DNA of 22,077 nt from Corynebacterium sp. GTDB taxonomy: Bacteria; Actinomycetota; Actinomycetes; Mycobacteriales; Mycobacteriaceae. The stretch spans positions 1-22,077 of the forward strand of contig JAKDIS010000033.1 in the NCBI GenBank assembly GCA_030450335.1, given 5' to 3'. The position numbers were made by a program, and so were the translations under genes. This document shows positions 14,508-22,077 of the stretch, in pieces (position 1 is the stretch's first letter; the number at the start of each line of letters is the position of its first letter). A model generated the notes under the pieces. The model was not told the DNA's origin. It was given only the letters and a program-made list of their open reading frames with translations, and made no database searches.

Positions 14508-16052
14508 GTGACTGACACCTCCGCCGACCCCGGCCTCTCCGCCGACCCCGACACCCGGGGGTCCACAGCCCGCAGGGACACCGTCCGCCTGCCGACGCTG
14601 GTCTCGCTCATCGTCGGCTCCTGCGTGGGTGCCGGCATCTTCGCCCTGCCCCAGAACATCTCCGCCGTCGCCTCACCCGGCGCCGCGGTCATCGGCTGGG
14701 TCGTCACCGGCATCGGCATGCTGTGCATCGCCTTCGTCTTCCAGGCTCTGGCGCACCGCAAACCCAACCTCGACTCCGGGGTGTACAGCTACGTCCGCGG
14801 CGGACTCGGCGACTTCGTCGGCTTCGCCTCCGGCTGGGGCTACTGGTTGGGCAGCATCATCGCCCAGGTCGGCTACGCCACCCTCTTCTTCGGCTCACTC
14901 GGCCACTTCCTCCCCCTGTTCTCCGACGGGCAGTCACTCGTGCAGGCGTTCTTCGTCTCCGGACTGAACTGGGTGATCTTCCTGGCCCTGTCCCGCGGCG
15001 TGCACCAGGCCGCGGTACTCAACGTGGTCACCACCGCGGCGAAGCTGCTGCCGATCCTCGCCTTCCTCGGCATCGTCGCCTTCGCCGGGTTCCACACCGA
15101 GGTCTTCACCGCCGACTTCTGGGGCTCCGCCGAGACCTTCGGAGACAACGCCGACCAGGCGTCCAGCCTGTCCGACCAGGTCAAGGGCATGATGCTGTTC
15201 ACCGTGTGGGCGTTCATCGGTGTCGAGGGCGCGTCAACGTACTCGCGCCGCGCACGCCGCCGCAAGGACGTCTCACTGGCCACCCTGCTCGGATTCCTCA
15301 CCGTCTTCCTGCTGCTGGTGATGGTGAGCTTCCTGTCCTACGGTGTCGCCCCGCGCGAGGAACTCGCCGCGATGGGCGACAACTCCATGGCCGAGGTGCT
15401 CGAACTCGTCGTCGGCCCGTGGGGGGCCGGGCTGGTGTCGATCGGCCTGTGCATCTCAGTGCTGGGCGCCTACGTCTCCTGGCAGATGCTGTGCGCCGAA
15501 CCGATCACCCTGATGGCGCAGGACGGTCTGCTGCCCCGCAAACTCGGCTACATCAACCACCGCGGCGCCCCGGTGGTCGCCCAGCTGTTCTCCGCGGTGG
15601 TCATCCAGCTGTTCATCGTGGTGTTCTACCTCAACGAGTCCGCCTACACCACGATGGTGCAGCTCGCGACGTCGTTGTACCTGATCCCCTACCTGTTCTC
15701 CGCGCTGTACCTAGTGTTCCTGTGCACCCGCGGCGCCGGATTGTCGCACCCGGACGCCGGTACGAAGTTCGACCTCTCCGGCCCCTCGGTCGACCGCCGG
15801 ACCAACCGCGTCCACCTGCTCACCGGCGTGCTGGCGCTGGTCTACTCGCTGTGGCTGTTCTACGCCGCGGACGTGAAGTACGTGCTCATGGGCATGGTGC
15901 TGATCGTGCCGGGCATGATCGCCTACGTGGTGACCCGTCGCCGCGCCGGCGGCCGGGTGTTCAACGCCTTCGAGTGGGTCATCGCCACCGGGGTCTCGGT
16001 GGCGGCGATCGTCGCGATCGTGCTCATCGCGCAGGGGACGCTGAGCCTGTAA
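14508..16052 (+). CDS. APC-superfamily basic amino acid antiporter/permease (ArcD/LysI-like)
   Basis: This 514-residue membrane protein is of the APA family (arginine/ornithine antiporter ArcD, C. glutamicum lysine permease LysI, about 500 residues). The first helix has the APC signature IVGSCVGAGIFALPQN, whose backbone binds the substrate amino group and carboxylate. HRKPNLDSGVYSYVRGG and FASGWGYWLGS follow, then the conserved AFIGVEGASTYSRRARRRKD loop and LCAEPITLMAQDGLLPRKL. About 12-13 membrane segments are visible. The N-terminal 25 residues are a polar Asp/Ser/Thr-rich tail. The GTG at 14508 follows a -10 box by 8 nt. The family points to lysine, arginine or ornithine; no arginine deiminase genes are nearby to narrow it. 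Confidence 0.94.
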   Translation: MTDTSADPGLSADPDTRGSTARRDTVRLPTLVSLIVGSCVGAGIFALPQNISAVASPGAAVIGWVVTGIGMLCIAFVFQALAHRKPNLDSGVYSYVRGGLGDFVGFASGWGYWLGSIIAQVGYATLFFGSLGHFLPLFSDGQSLVQAFFVSGLNWVIFLALSRGVHQAAVLNVVTTAAKLLPILAFLGIVAFAGFHTEVFTADFWGSAETFGDNADQASSLSDQVKGMMLFTVWAFIGVEGASTYSRRARRRKDVSLATLLGFLTVFLLLVMVSFLSYGVAPREELAAMGDNSMAEVLELVVGPWGAGLVSIGLCISVLGAYVSWQMLCAEPITLMAQDGLLPRKLGYINHRGAPVVAQLFSAVVIQLFIVVFYLNESAYTTMVQLATSLYLIPYLFSALYLVFLCTRGAGLSHPDAGTKFDLSGPSVDRRTNRVHLLTGVLALVYSLWLFYAADVKYVLMGMVLIVPGMIAYVVTRRRAGGRVFNAFEWVIATGVSVAAIVAIVLIAQGTLSL

Positions 16053-16063
16053 CTGCCCCGCTG

Positions 16064-16069
16064 TACGAT
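16064..16069 (+). promoter_or_regulatory. -10 box of the PhzF-family gene, leaderless
   Basis: TACGAT ends 6 nt before ATG 16076, with no Shine-Dalgarno sequence, in a 23-bp gap after the antiporter stop. The gene therefore probably has its own promoter. Confidence 0.6.
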
Positions 16070-16075
16070 GCGTGC

Positions 16076-16981
16076 ATGCCTCACGACCCCGCACGCCAGC
16101 ACCGTTTCGCCCAGGTCGACGTCTTCTCCGCCGAGCCCTACCGCGGCAACCCGGTCGCCGTGATCCTCGACGCCGACGACCTCGACGACGAGCAGATGCA
16201 GCGCATCGCCTGCTGGACGAACCTTTCCGAGACCACCTTCGTCCTCTCCCCGTCCACCCCGGATCCGGCGCAGGACGCACCGGCACCGCAGGCCGACTAC
16301 CGGGTGCGCATCTTCACGCCAGAAGGCGAGCTCCCCTTCGCCGGACACCCCACCCTCGGCACCGCGCACGCCTGGCTCGAAGTCGGCGGCGAGCCGCACC
16401 AGGACGACGTGATCATCCAGGAGTGCGCCGCCGGCCTGGTGGAGGTCCACCGCAATCCCGGCACCGGCGCACTGTCCTTCACCGCCCCGCCGACGACCCG
16501 CACCGGGCCGCTGGAGGAGGAACACCTCGCCCGGATCAGCGAGGCGCTGCGGATCGACCGGTCGCTGATCGTCGACCACCAGTGGGCCGACAACGGCCCC
16601 GGGTGGGCGGCGGTGCAGCTGCCCCACGCGCAGGACGTCCTGGACCTGCGTCCGGACTTCAGCGCCCACCCCGACCTGAAGGTCGGCGTCTTCGGCCTCT
16701 ACCCGGACGGTGCGGCGTGCCGACTGGAGATCCGCGCCTTCGTGCCCGGCGCCGCCGGTGCGGAGGACCCGGTCACCGGGTCGCTCAACGCCTCGGTCGG
16801 CCAGTGGTTGCTGCGCAGCGGGAAGATCACCGAGGCCTACACCGCCGCCCAGGGCACCGTCCTGGGCCGCACGGGACGCATCAGCGTCACCCCGGTCGGG
16901 TCAGGACGCAACGTCCTGGTCGGTGGCGCCACGACCACCCTGTTCCACGGTCACGCGGAATTCCCCCAGCCTCAGCCCTGA
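16076..16981 (+). CDS. PhzF-family isomerase/epimerase-like protein
   Basis: This 301-residue protein has the diaminopimelate epimerase-like double fold of the PhzF family. FAQVDVFSAEPYRGNPVAVI opens the protein, WTNLSETTFVLSP carries Glu52 (equivalent to the catalytic Glu45 of phenazine PhzF), FTPEGELPFAGHPTLGTAHA is the central signature, and AEDPVTGSLNASVGQWLL is the second signature loop. The family acts on small carboxylic acids, but most members outside phenazine clusters have no known substrate, and no phenazine genes are here. ATG 16076 follows a -10 box by 6 nt. A longer open frame runs upstream through the antiporter gene in another phase and is not real coding. The stop lies 10 bp inside the convergent hspR gene. 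Confidence 0.94.
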   Translation: MPHDPARQHRFAQVDVFSAEPYRGNPVAVILDADDLDDEQMQRIACWTNLSETTFVLSPSTPDPAQDAPAPQADYRVRIFTPEGELPFAGHPTLGTAHAWLEVGGEPHQDDVIIQECAAGLVEVHRNPGTGALSFTAPPTTRTGPLEEEHLARISEALRIDRSLIVDHQWADNGPGWAAVQLPHAQDVLDLRPDFSAHPDLKVGVFGLYPDGAACRLEIRAFVPGAAGAEDPVTGSLNASVGQWLLRSGKITEAYTAAQGTVLGRTGRISVTPVGSGRNVLVGGATTTLFHGHAEFPQPQP

Positions 16982-17463
16982 CGGCCGTCGGACCCGTTGC
17001 CGCCGCGCCCGTCGCGACCGTCACGGCCATCCCGTCCCCGGCGTCGGCGCTGCTCCCACAGGACCACCGCGGTGGAACGCGGGACGTGGACGATCTCGCC
17101 ACGGCGGCGCCCGCCGCCGGAGCGTCCCGCCTCGTCGGCGTCGTGCTCGGCGGCGGCGAGGCGGACCTGCAGCACGTCCACCTCGTCACGCAGGTCACGG
17201 ACCTTGTTTTGCAGGCCGATGATCGCCTTGATGCCGGCGAGGTTCACACCCTCGTCGTGGCTGAGCCGCTGGATCTCCAGGAGCTGCTCGATGTCGTCGC
17301 GCGAGTAGCGCCGCCCCCCGCCGCTGGTGCGCTCCGGGGAGACCAGCCCCAACCTGTCGTAGGTGCGCAGCGTCTGCGCGTGCATGCCCGTGATCTCCGC
17401 GGCGACGGAGATCACGAACACCTCCCGGGGCTCACCCGGGACGTCTCCGTTCCTGTCACTCAT
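16972..17463 (-). CDS. hspR: Heat shock repressor HspR (MerR family)
   Basis: HspR represses heat-shock genes by binding HAIR sites and uses DnaK as co-repressor. This 163-residue protein has an N-terminal MerR winged helix (VISVAAEITGMHAQTLRTYD, then RLGLVSPERTSGGGRRYS and DDIEQLLEIQRLS), a short coiled coil (NKVRDLRDEVDVLQVRLAAA) and the conserved tail VHVPRSTAVVLWEQRRRR. Beyond this it has an extra basic Gly/Asp/Arg tail of D-G-R repeats. ATG 17463 is preferred over the in-frame TTG at 17469. It lies 20 nt after the dnaJ stop, so the two form one operon, as in other actinobacteria. The 3' end overlaps the PhzF gene by 10 bp. Confidence 0.95.
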   Translation of the reverse strand: MSDRNGDVPGEPREVFVISVAAEITGMHAQTLRTYDRLGLVSPERTSGGGRRYSRDDIEQLLEIQRLSHDEGVNLAGIKAIIGLQNKVRDLRDEVDVLQVRLAAAEHDADEAGRSGGGRRRGEIVHVPRSTAVVLWEQRRRRGRDGRDGRDGRGGNGSDGRQG

Positions 17464-17483
17464 CTTCAACCACCAACTGTCCG

Positions 17484-18701
17484 TCAGTTCCCGGACCAGC
17501 CCGCACGGGGGTCGAAACCGGTCCGCTTCTCTTCCTCAGCGTAGTGACGCAACGCACTCGCCGCGCCCTCGTCGAGATTCTTCGGCACCGCGACCTTCAC
17601 CGTCACCAACAGGTCGCCGGACGCGCCATTGCGCTTGGTCACGCCGCGGCCGCGCACGCGCAGCGTGGTGCCGTCCGCCGTCCCAGCTGGGATCTTTACC
17701 CGCACGCGGGTGTCCAGGGTCGGCACGGTGACCGCCCCGCCGAGGGCGAGCTCGGTGAAGCTGACCGGCACGGTCATCTTCAGGTCGTCGCCGTTGCGGG
17801 TGAACAGCTTGTCCGCGCGCACGTGCACGGTGACGAAGAGGTCACCGGACGGACGCCCACGCTCACCGGCCTCACCCTGCCCGGCGAGGCGGACCTTCTG
17901 GCCGTCCACCACACCGGCGGGCACGCGCACGGTGATCGTGCGGGTACGGGTCACCCGGCCTGACCCGCTGCAGTCGGCACACGGGTCCTCGATACGGGTA
18001 CCGGTGCCGTTGCAGTCCGGGCAGGGGCGGGAGAACCCGAACGCGCCGCGGTTCTCCGAGACGACCCCGGCACCCGAACAGGTGCCGCACCTCGCGCTCG
18101 AGGTCCCCGGCGTGGCGCCGGAGCCGTGGCAGGTCGTGCACGCCGCGGGGCTGGTCAGCCGGATCGGGACGGTGACGCCCTTCGTGGCCTCCCGGAAGTC
18201 CAGGGTAATCTCGGTCTCCACGTCCGCACCACGGGTGCGACGCTGGGTACGACCACCGCCACCACCGCCGGAGCCGCCGCCGAACATGTCGCCGAAGACG
18301 TCACCGAACCCACCTGCACCGCCACCGGATCCACCGGCACGGTTGAAGAGGTCACCGAGGTCGAAACCGCCGGTGCCGCCGGCACCGCCGCCGAACCCGC
18401 CGAAACCGCCGGACGTCCCGCCCGGGGTGCCGTACCCGCCGCCCGGCGCGCCGTAGCCGCCCGAGGCGACCATCTGCTTGAGCTCGTCGTACTCGGCGCG
18501 CTTGTCCTTGTCGCCGAGCACGGAGTAGGCCTCGGAGGCGGTCTTGAACCGGTTCTCCGCCGCGGTGTCGCCCGGGTGCGCGTCAGGGTGGTTCTCGCGC
18601 GCGAGCTTACGGTAGGCCTTTTTGATCTCGTCGGCCTCCGCGGTGGACGACACGCCGAGGTCGGCGTAGTAGTCCTTGTCGATCCACTCCTTCTGGGCCA
18701 C
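17484..18701 (-). CDS. dnaJ: Chaperone DnaJ (DnaJ1 type)
   Basis: This 405-residue Hsp40 co-chaperone stimulates the DnaK ATPase and holds unfolded proteins. Domains in order: J domain (residues ~9-75, with H-P-D in ARENHPDAH), a long Gly/Phe-rich region (~80-165), four zinc-binding CxxCxGxG units ([32 protein letters not shown]), and two C-terminal substrate domains. The GTG start at 18701 has AGAGGA 6 nt upstream, and the N-terminus [19 protein letters not shown] matches corynebacterial and mycobacterial DnaJ1. dnaK and grpE, which normally precede it, are missing; instead a divergent gene starts at 18882. A HAIR-like site in the gap suggests it has its own HspR-controlled promoter. Confidence 0.97.
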   Translation of the reverse strand: MAQKEWIDKDYYADLGVSSTAEADEIKKAYRKLARENHPDAHPGDTAAENRFKTASEAYSVLGDKDKRAEYDELKQMVASGGYGAPGGGYGTPGGTSGGFGGFGGGAGGTGGFDLGDLFNRAGGSGGGAGGFGDVFGDMFGGGSGGGGGGRTQRRTRGADVETEITLDFREATKGVTVPIRLTSPAACTTCHGSGATPGTSSARCGTCSGAGVVSENRGAFGFSRPCPDCNGTGTRIEDPCADCSGSGRVTRTRTITVRVPAGVVDGQKVRLAGQGEAGERGRPSGDLFVTVHVRADKLFTRNGDDLKMTVPVSFTELALGGAVTVPTLDTRVRVKIPAGTADGTTLRVRGRGVTKRNGASGDLLVTVKVAVPKNLDEGAASALRHYAEEEKRTGFDPRAGWSGN

Positions 18702-18797
18702 CTGGTTCCTCTCTTCCTGGGTTCTGTCTCGGCTCTATTTCAGGGCCTGGCTGCCGCCGTGGGCCCCACAGGACCCCACGGGACCCGTCACATGAAA

Positions 18798-18818
18798 CTT
18801 GAGCCTATCACGCTAAGG
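18798..18818. promoter_or_regulatory. HAIR-like HspR operator
   Basis: CTTGAGC (18798-18804), a 7-bp spacer and GCTAAGG (18812-18818) match 10 of the 14 fixed positions of the HAIR consensus CTTGAGT-N7-ACTCAAG, with the correct spacing. The site lies about 100 bp upstream of dnaJ-hspR and about 65 bp before the divergent gene. It suggests HspR autoregulation. Confidence 0.55.
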
Positions 18819-18867
18819 TCTATCTCCTGCATGCAACGCATGACGCGCAGCAGACATTCCCGGCTGT

Positions 18868-18873
18868 TAGGGT
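18868..18873 (+). promoter_or_regulatory. -10 box of the DUF1444-like gene, probably leaderless
   Basis: TAGGGT ends 8 nt before ATG 18882. AGGG within it could also act as a weak ribosome binding site, so leaderless is likely but not certain. Confidence 0.45.
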
Positions 18874-18881
18874 AAGTTCCC

Positions 18882-19943
18882 ATGTTCTCCAGAGACGGCC
18901 GTAAGCGCCCCACACCGCGGCGGGTCGTCGACCCGGAGGCGCCGGACGCGATGTTCCCCCACCTGCCCCGGCACCGCGCCGACCTGCTGCGCGAGGAGAC
19001 GATGCGCCGCCTGCACGCCGAAGGATACGACACCTCCTGGCGCCCCGACGGCTACATCGCCGCCACCCCCGCGACGGAGCCGGCAACGGGCACAGGGACA
19101 GAGCCGGACACACCCCCGTCACGCCGCCTCATCGGCCTCGACAACCTCTCCCTCCAGATCGCCGCCGCCCCGGGGTCCACCCCGGCCCAGGTCGTGGAGA
19201 TGATCCACCACTTCCTCGGCACCGTGCTCACCGACATCGACGTCGACGGGCTGGACGAGGCGGAGTTCCTGCGCCAGCTCCGCGTCCGGCTGGTGTCCCG
19301 CAACACCCTTGACGCCGCGTCGGGCACCGTCGAGGACTCCTCCCGCGAGTTCACCGGCGACCTGCTGGTCTCCCTGGTCCTGGACACCCCGGACGCGGTC
19401 GTGACCCTCAACGACGACACACTCGCCGCCCACGGGACCGCCACCCGCGAACAGCTCGCCGACCTTTACCAGGCCGGCTACCGCAACACCTGGCAGGAGC
19501 TGCTCGACGCCGACGTCGAGGTCAACGAGGTGCGCGCCGAGGCCCGCCAGGAATCCCCCGCCGCACACTTCCACGTGGTGGAGTCCGACTCCTACTTCCT
19601 GGCCAGCGCACCGCTGTTCCTCGACGAACTGCTGCCACGCTGGCTGCCGGAGCTGGACGCCTCCGCCGGGGTGATGGTGACCGTGCCGCACCGTCACCTC
19701 ATGCTCGTCCGCGAGGTCACCACCGGCCAGGACCTGCTCGACGGCATCAACACCATGACCTCCGTCGCCCTGGGCCAGTTGGCCGCGAACCCGGGACCGT
19801 TGACCGCGCGCCTGCACCTGGCGCACGAGGGGGAGTTCCGCGTGTTCACCAACGTCACCACCGGTGAGGACGGAGAACAGGTGCTGCAGGTCGAACCCGA
19901 CGACTACCTGATGTCCCGGCTCGAGAGCGAGGACCAGGAGTAG
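18882..19943 (+). CDS. DUF1444 (YtpQ)-like protein
   Basis: This is a 353-residue soluble, acidic protein with no signal peptide or membrane segment. The C-terminal part resembles the DUF1444 family (B. subtilis YtpQ) as I recall it: SYFLASAPLFLDELLPRW, then GVMVTVPHRHLMLVREV, and PGPLTARLHLAHEGEFRVF at the end. A low-complexity Thr/Pro/Glu linker occupies residues ~61-80. The family's function is unknown. ATG 18882 follows a -10 box by 8 nt. Its TAG overlaps the GTG of the next gene (TAGTG), so the two are translationally coupled and probably work together. It shares the intergenic region, with its HAIR-like site, with dnaJ-hspR, so heat-shock control is possible. The coding call is strong; the family is moderately sure. 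Confidence 0.82.
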   Translation: MFSRDGRKRPTPRRVVDPEAPDAMFPHLPRHRADLLREETMRRLHAEGYDTSWRPDGYIAATPATEPATGTGTEPDTPPSRRLIGLDNLSLQIAAAPGSTPAQVVEMIHHFLGTVLTDIDVDGLDEAEFLRQLRVRLVSRNTLDAASGTVEDSSREFTGDLLVSLVLDTPDAVVTLNDDTLAAHGTATREQLADLYQAGYRNTWQELLDADVEVNEVRAEARQESPAAHFHVVESDSYFLASAPLFLDELLPRWLPELDASAGVMVTVPHRHLMLVREVTTGQDLLDGINTMTSVALGQLAANPGPLTARLHLAHEGEFRVFTNVTTGEDGEQVLQVEPDDYLMSRLESEDQE

Positions 19944-22077
19944 TGAGCACCCAGAAGAACGGCATCAGCCGCCGCTCCTTCCTCATCGGTGGCGGCGTGC
20001 TCGGCGCCGGTGCCGTGGCCACCGTCGGCGGCGTCGCCGTGCTGCGCAACCGCGACGACGAGGCGTCCGGCCCGCCCCCGGCCGTGGATCCCGGACCGTT
20101 GCAGCTGCAGGTCGGCGACGCCGACCACCCCGGACGCGTCACCGTGCTGACCAGCGCCGGACGACAGCTCGTCCACTTCGACGGTTACCGGTTGTCGTCC
20201 TCCACCGGCACCCGCGGCGCCACCGTGGACGACCCGGGTGACGGCGCACCGTCCTCCGGGCCGGTGCGCGTGGAGTTCGAGGTCACCGACCCCGACTACA
20301 CCGCCGCGGTCACCTACCGCGCCGACGGCGGGCGCGTCACCGCCGACTGGGAGTTCACCGTCCCGGGTGACGGTCTCGACGACTCCGACCGTGCCCTGTT
20401 GCGCGGTGGGCGGATCTACCGCACCCTCGTCGACGCCCGGGAGGACACCGAGTTCCACGTCCCCGCCACGAAATGGGTCCACGACACCGGCGGCGGCGTG
20501 CCCGTCCAGGAGCGCGTCACCGAGCTCAACTTCGTGGAGTGGGACGTCCCCGACACCACCGACGACGACCCGAAACGACTCTACGGCTGCATCACCACGC
20601 GCAACAGCATGTCGCGCAGTTCCTCGATGCTGCACGCCGCGCCGTCCGCCCCCGGCGACACAGGCTCCGATGACGGTGTGTGGCGCGCCCAGGTCGAGTT
20701 CCGCGCCGACACCACCGTCGGCACCGCCCGCCGCCTCGTCGACGACGGACGCACCCTGCTCGCCGGCGCGGTCCTCGGCGGCACCGGCCTGCCCGACCCC
20801 ACCGTGGACGTGACCACCTCCGCCACCTACAACGTCTTCACCGACGACGGGCGCAGGACGTTCACCGTCGGGCTCGCCGGACGCTCCGCACGCAGCACCA
20901 CGGTGCTCGAGGTCACCGCCCGCGACTTCGACGGCGCGGAGTTCCACCGCTCCCGCCACGAGGTCGCCATCCCGCAGGACGCCGCCTACGCCGACACCGC
21001 GGTCAACATCGACCTGCCCGGCCCGCGCTCCTGGTGCTCGGTGGAGGTCACCTGCGCCGACTCCTTCGCCCGCACCACCGCCGCGGTGTGGCCCGGTCAC
21101 GACTTCGGCCCCGCCGACCAGTCCATCGTGGGTCTCGGCGGCTTCGCCTCCACCGCCTCCGCCGGCAGTTCCCAGGCAGACGGGCTGGAGTCCCGCAGTG
21201 CCGAGCGGGCGATGTGGCGCCGTCTGGGCATCCGCCACCTGCGCAACCCCTGGCTCACCGCCGAGGAGTCCGAGGACCTCGGCATCAACACCGGCTCCCA
21301 GCCCGGCGGTGCCCCCGGCAAGTTCGACGACGACGGTGACGGTGAGAGCAGCGGTGAGACCTTCACCGAGTGGGCCGGCAAGGCCCTCGACCGCGGGGAG
21401 GACGCCGGGGTGGAGCACTACGAACTGCTCAACGAGTGGAGCCTCTCCGACGCCGACACCGTGGAACTGGCCACCGAGTACACCGACCAGTGGCTCAAGC
21501 CCTTCCGCGCGGAGATGGACCGCCGCGGCACCGACGCCAAACTGCTGGCCATGCCCCTGGCCGGCTGGGACGCCGATTTCCTCGACACCATCCGCGACCG
21601 CGACGGCTGGGACCTGCTCGACGGCATCGCCGAACACGCCGGACGCGGCAACTACGTGGTCGACTACGACGGCGGCAAGTGGAACTTCCTCGGCCAGGTG
21701 CGCACCGCCCGCGCCTACCTCGACGGCCACGGTGCCGGCGACGGTGGGGACGCACCCAGCGAACTCTGGCTCACCGAGACCTACGCCTGCACCCGCCCCA
21801 ACGCCTGGTGGTACGACGACGAGCGCACCGCCGCCGACTCCGTCCTGCTCACGCTCATGCTCGCCAAGGCCGAGGGCGTCACCGGCGTGCACTGGTTCCA
21901 GCTCACCGACGGGCTCTGGCACGACAAGTACGGGGTGAACCCCACCGAACCCGAGTACCACTACGGGCTCGTGCACGTGGACCGCTCCCCGAAGCCCGCC
22001 CTCCCGGCCTTCGCCTTCGCCGCCGAGATGCTCGACGGCGCGACCTTCCTCGGCTGGCTGGAGTCCCCCCACCCCGA
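19943..22077 (+). CDS. Tat-exported protein with clan GH-A-like glycoside hydrolase domain (3' partial)
   Basis: The frame is open for 711 codons from GTG 19943 to the window edge with no stop. The N-terminus has a twin-arginine signal: S-R-R-S-F-L at residues ~9-14, then a Gly/Ala/Val-rich hydrophobic stretch to ~36. Residues ~50-400 look like beta-sandwich material. Residues ~410-711 show TIM-barrel landmarks: WRRLGIRHLRNPWL, then HYELLNEWS with Glu498 after Asn (the N-E acid/base motif of clan GH-A), LLAMPLAGWDADF, ELWLTETYA with Glu612 as candidate nucleophile, and GVTGVHWFQLTDGLW. The 114-residue gap between the two Glu residues fits clan GH-A. AGGAG lies 2 nt before the GTG, and the start overlaps the upstream stop. 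It probably acts outside the membrane on a cell-envelope or environmental glycan; the GH family is unknown. Confidence 0.88.
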   Translation, partial: MSTQKNGISRRSFLIGGGVLGAGAVATVGGVAVLRNRDDEASGPPPAVDPGPLQLQVGDADHPGRVTVLTSAGRQLVHFDGYRLSSSTGTRGATVDDPGDGAPSSGPVRVEFEVTDPDYTAAVTYRADGGRVTADWEFTVPGDGLDDSDRALLRGGRIYRTLVDAREDTEFHVPATKWVHDTGGGVPVQERVTELNFVEWDVPDTTDDDPKRLYGCITTRNSMSRSSSMLHAAPSAPGDTGSDDGVWRAQVEFRADTTVGTARRLVDDGRTLLAGAVLGGTGLPDPTVDVTTSATYNVFTDDGRRTFTVGLAGRSARSTTVLEVTARDFDGAEFHRSRHEVAIPQDAAYADTAVNIDLPGPRSWCSVEVTCADSFARTTAAVWPGHDFGPADQSIVGLGGFASTASAGSSQADGLESRSAERAMWRRLGIRHLRNPWLTAEESEDLGINTGSQPGGAPGKFDDDGDGESSGETFTEWAGKALDRGEDAGVEHYELLNEWSLSDADTVELATEYTDQWLKPFRAEMDRRGTDAKLLAMPLAGWDADFLDTIRDRDGWDLLDGIAEHAGRGNYVVDYDGGKWNFLGQVRTARAYLDGHGAGDGGDAPSELWLTETYACTRPNAWWYDDERTAADSVLLTLMLAKAEGVTGVHWFQLTDGLWHDKYGVNPTEPEYHYGLVHVDRSPKPALPAFAFAAEMLDGATFLGWLESPHP

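Noticed and set aside
14723..16981. Long plus-strand frame that would fuse an Arg-rich sequence to the PhzF protein
   Set aside because: The part before 16076 lies inside the antiporter gene in another phase and is Arg/Pro/Gly-rich without motifs. A -10 box just before ATG 16076 marks the real start.
19904..22072. 722-residue minus-strand open frame opposite the Tat-exported hydrolase
   Set aside because: Its product is a monotonous Val/Gly/His/Ala-rich sequence with no motifs, the expected shadow of a GC-rich gene. The plus strand has a Tat signal, barrel motifs and a coupled start.

Overview
The window is GC-rich, gene-dense DNA from an actinobacterium, most likely a high-GC Corynebacterium. 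Supporting signs are the dnaJ-hspR pair with a DnaJ of corynebacterial/mycobacterial type, a LysI/ArcD-like basic amino acid carrier, an 18-bp operator that fits the consensus I recall for the C. glutamicum regulator RosR, and many genes whose TAnnnT -10 box lies 6-8 nt before the start codon (leaderless transcripts). I see no rRNA, tRNA, insertion sequence, integrase or CRISPR array. No stretch over 300 bp lacks a gene.

Layout. 1-4174 (+) is a ferric-siderophore type ABC importer: ATPase (5' end outside the window), lipoprotein binding protein, and one fused double-domain permease. 4205-6616 holds a nitrilase-superfamily amidase (-) and a SulP/STAS anion transporter (+), transcribed divergently from overlapping leaderless promoters. 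6617-9723 (+) starts with a 183-bp gap holding two DnaA boxes, then three tightly packed genes: a small EspC/WXG100-like protein, a WXG-headed DUF1023 alpha/beta hydrolase, and an FAD monooxygenase-like enzyme. 9724-10882 is a luciferase-like monooxygenase under a RosR-type operator. 10870-11949 holds two divergent GNAT acetyltransferases. A 10-bp tandem repeat follows, then exodeoxyribonuclease III, a large S33 prolyl aminopeptidase, the basic amino acid antiporter and a PhzF-family isomerase, all (+).

16972-18699 (-) is dnaJ-hspR, standing alone: the usual upstream dnaK-grpE is absent, and a HAIR-like HspR operator lies in the intergenic region. Divergent from it, 18882-22077 (+) holds a DUF1444-like protein coupled to a long Tat-exported protein whose C-terminal half looks like a clan GH-A glycoside hydrolase. 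That last reading frame is open to the window edge.

The strongest leads are the Tat/GH-A-like protein with its DUF1444-like partner, the EspC/WXG-DUF1023-monooxygenase unit beside paired DnaA boxes, the dnaJ-hspR pair separated from dnaK-grpE with its own HAIR-like site, and the RosR-type operator. All family names come from motif recognition by eye; no database search was run.
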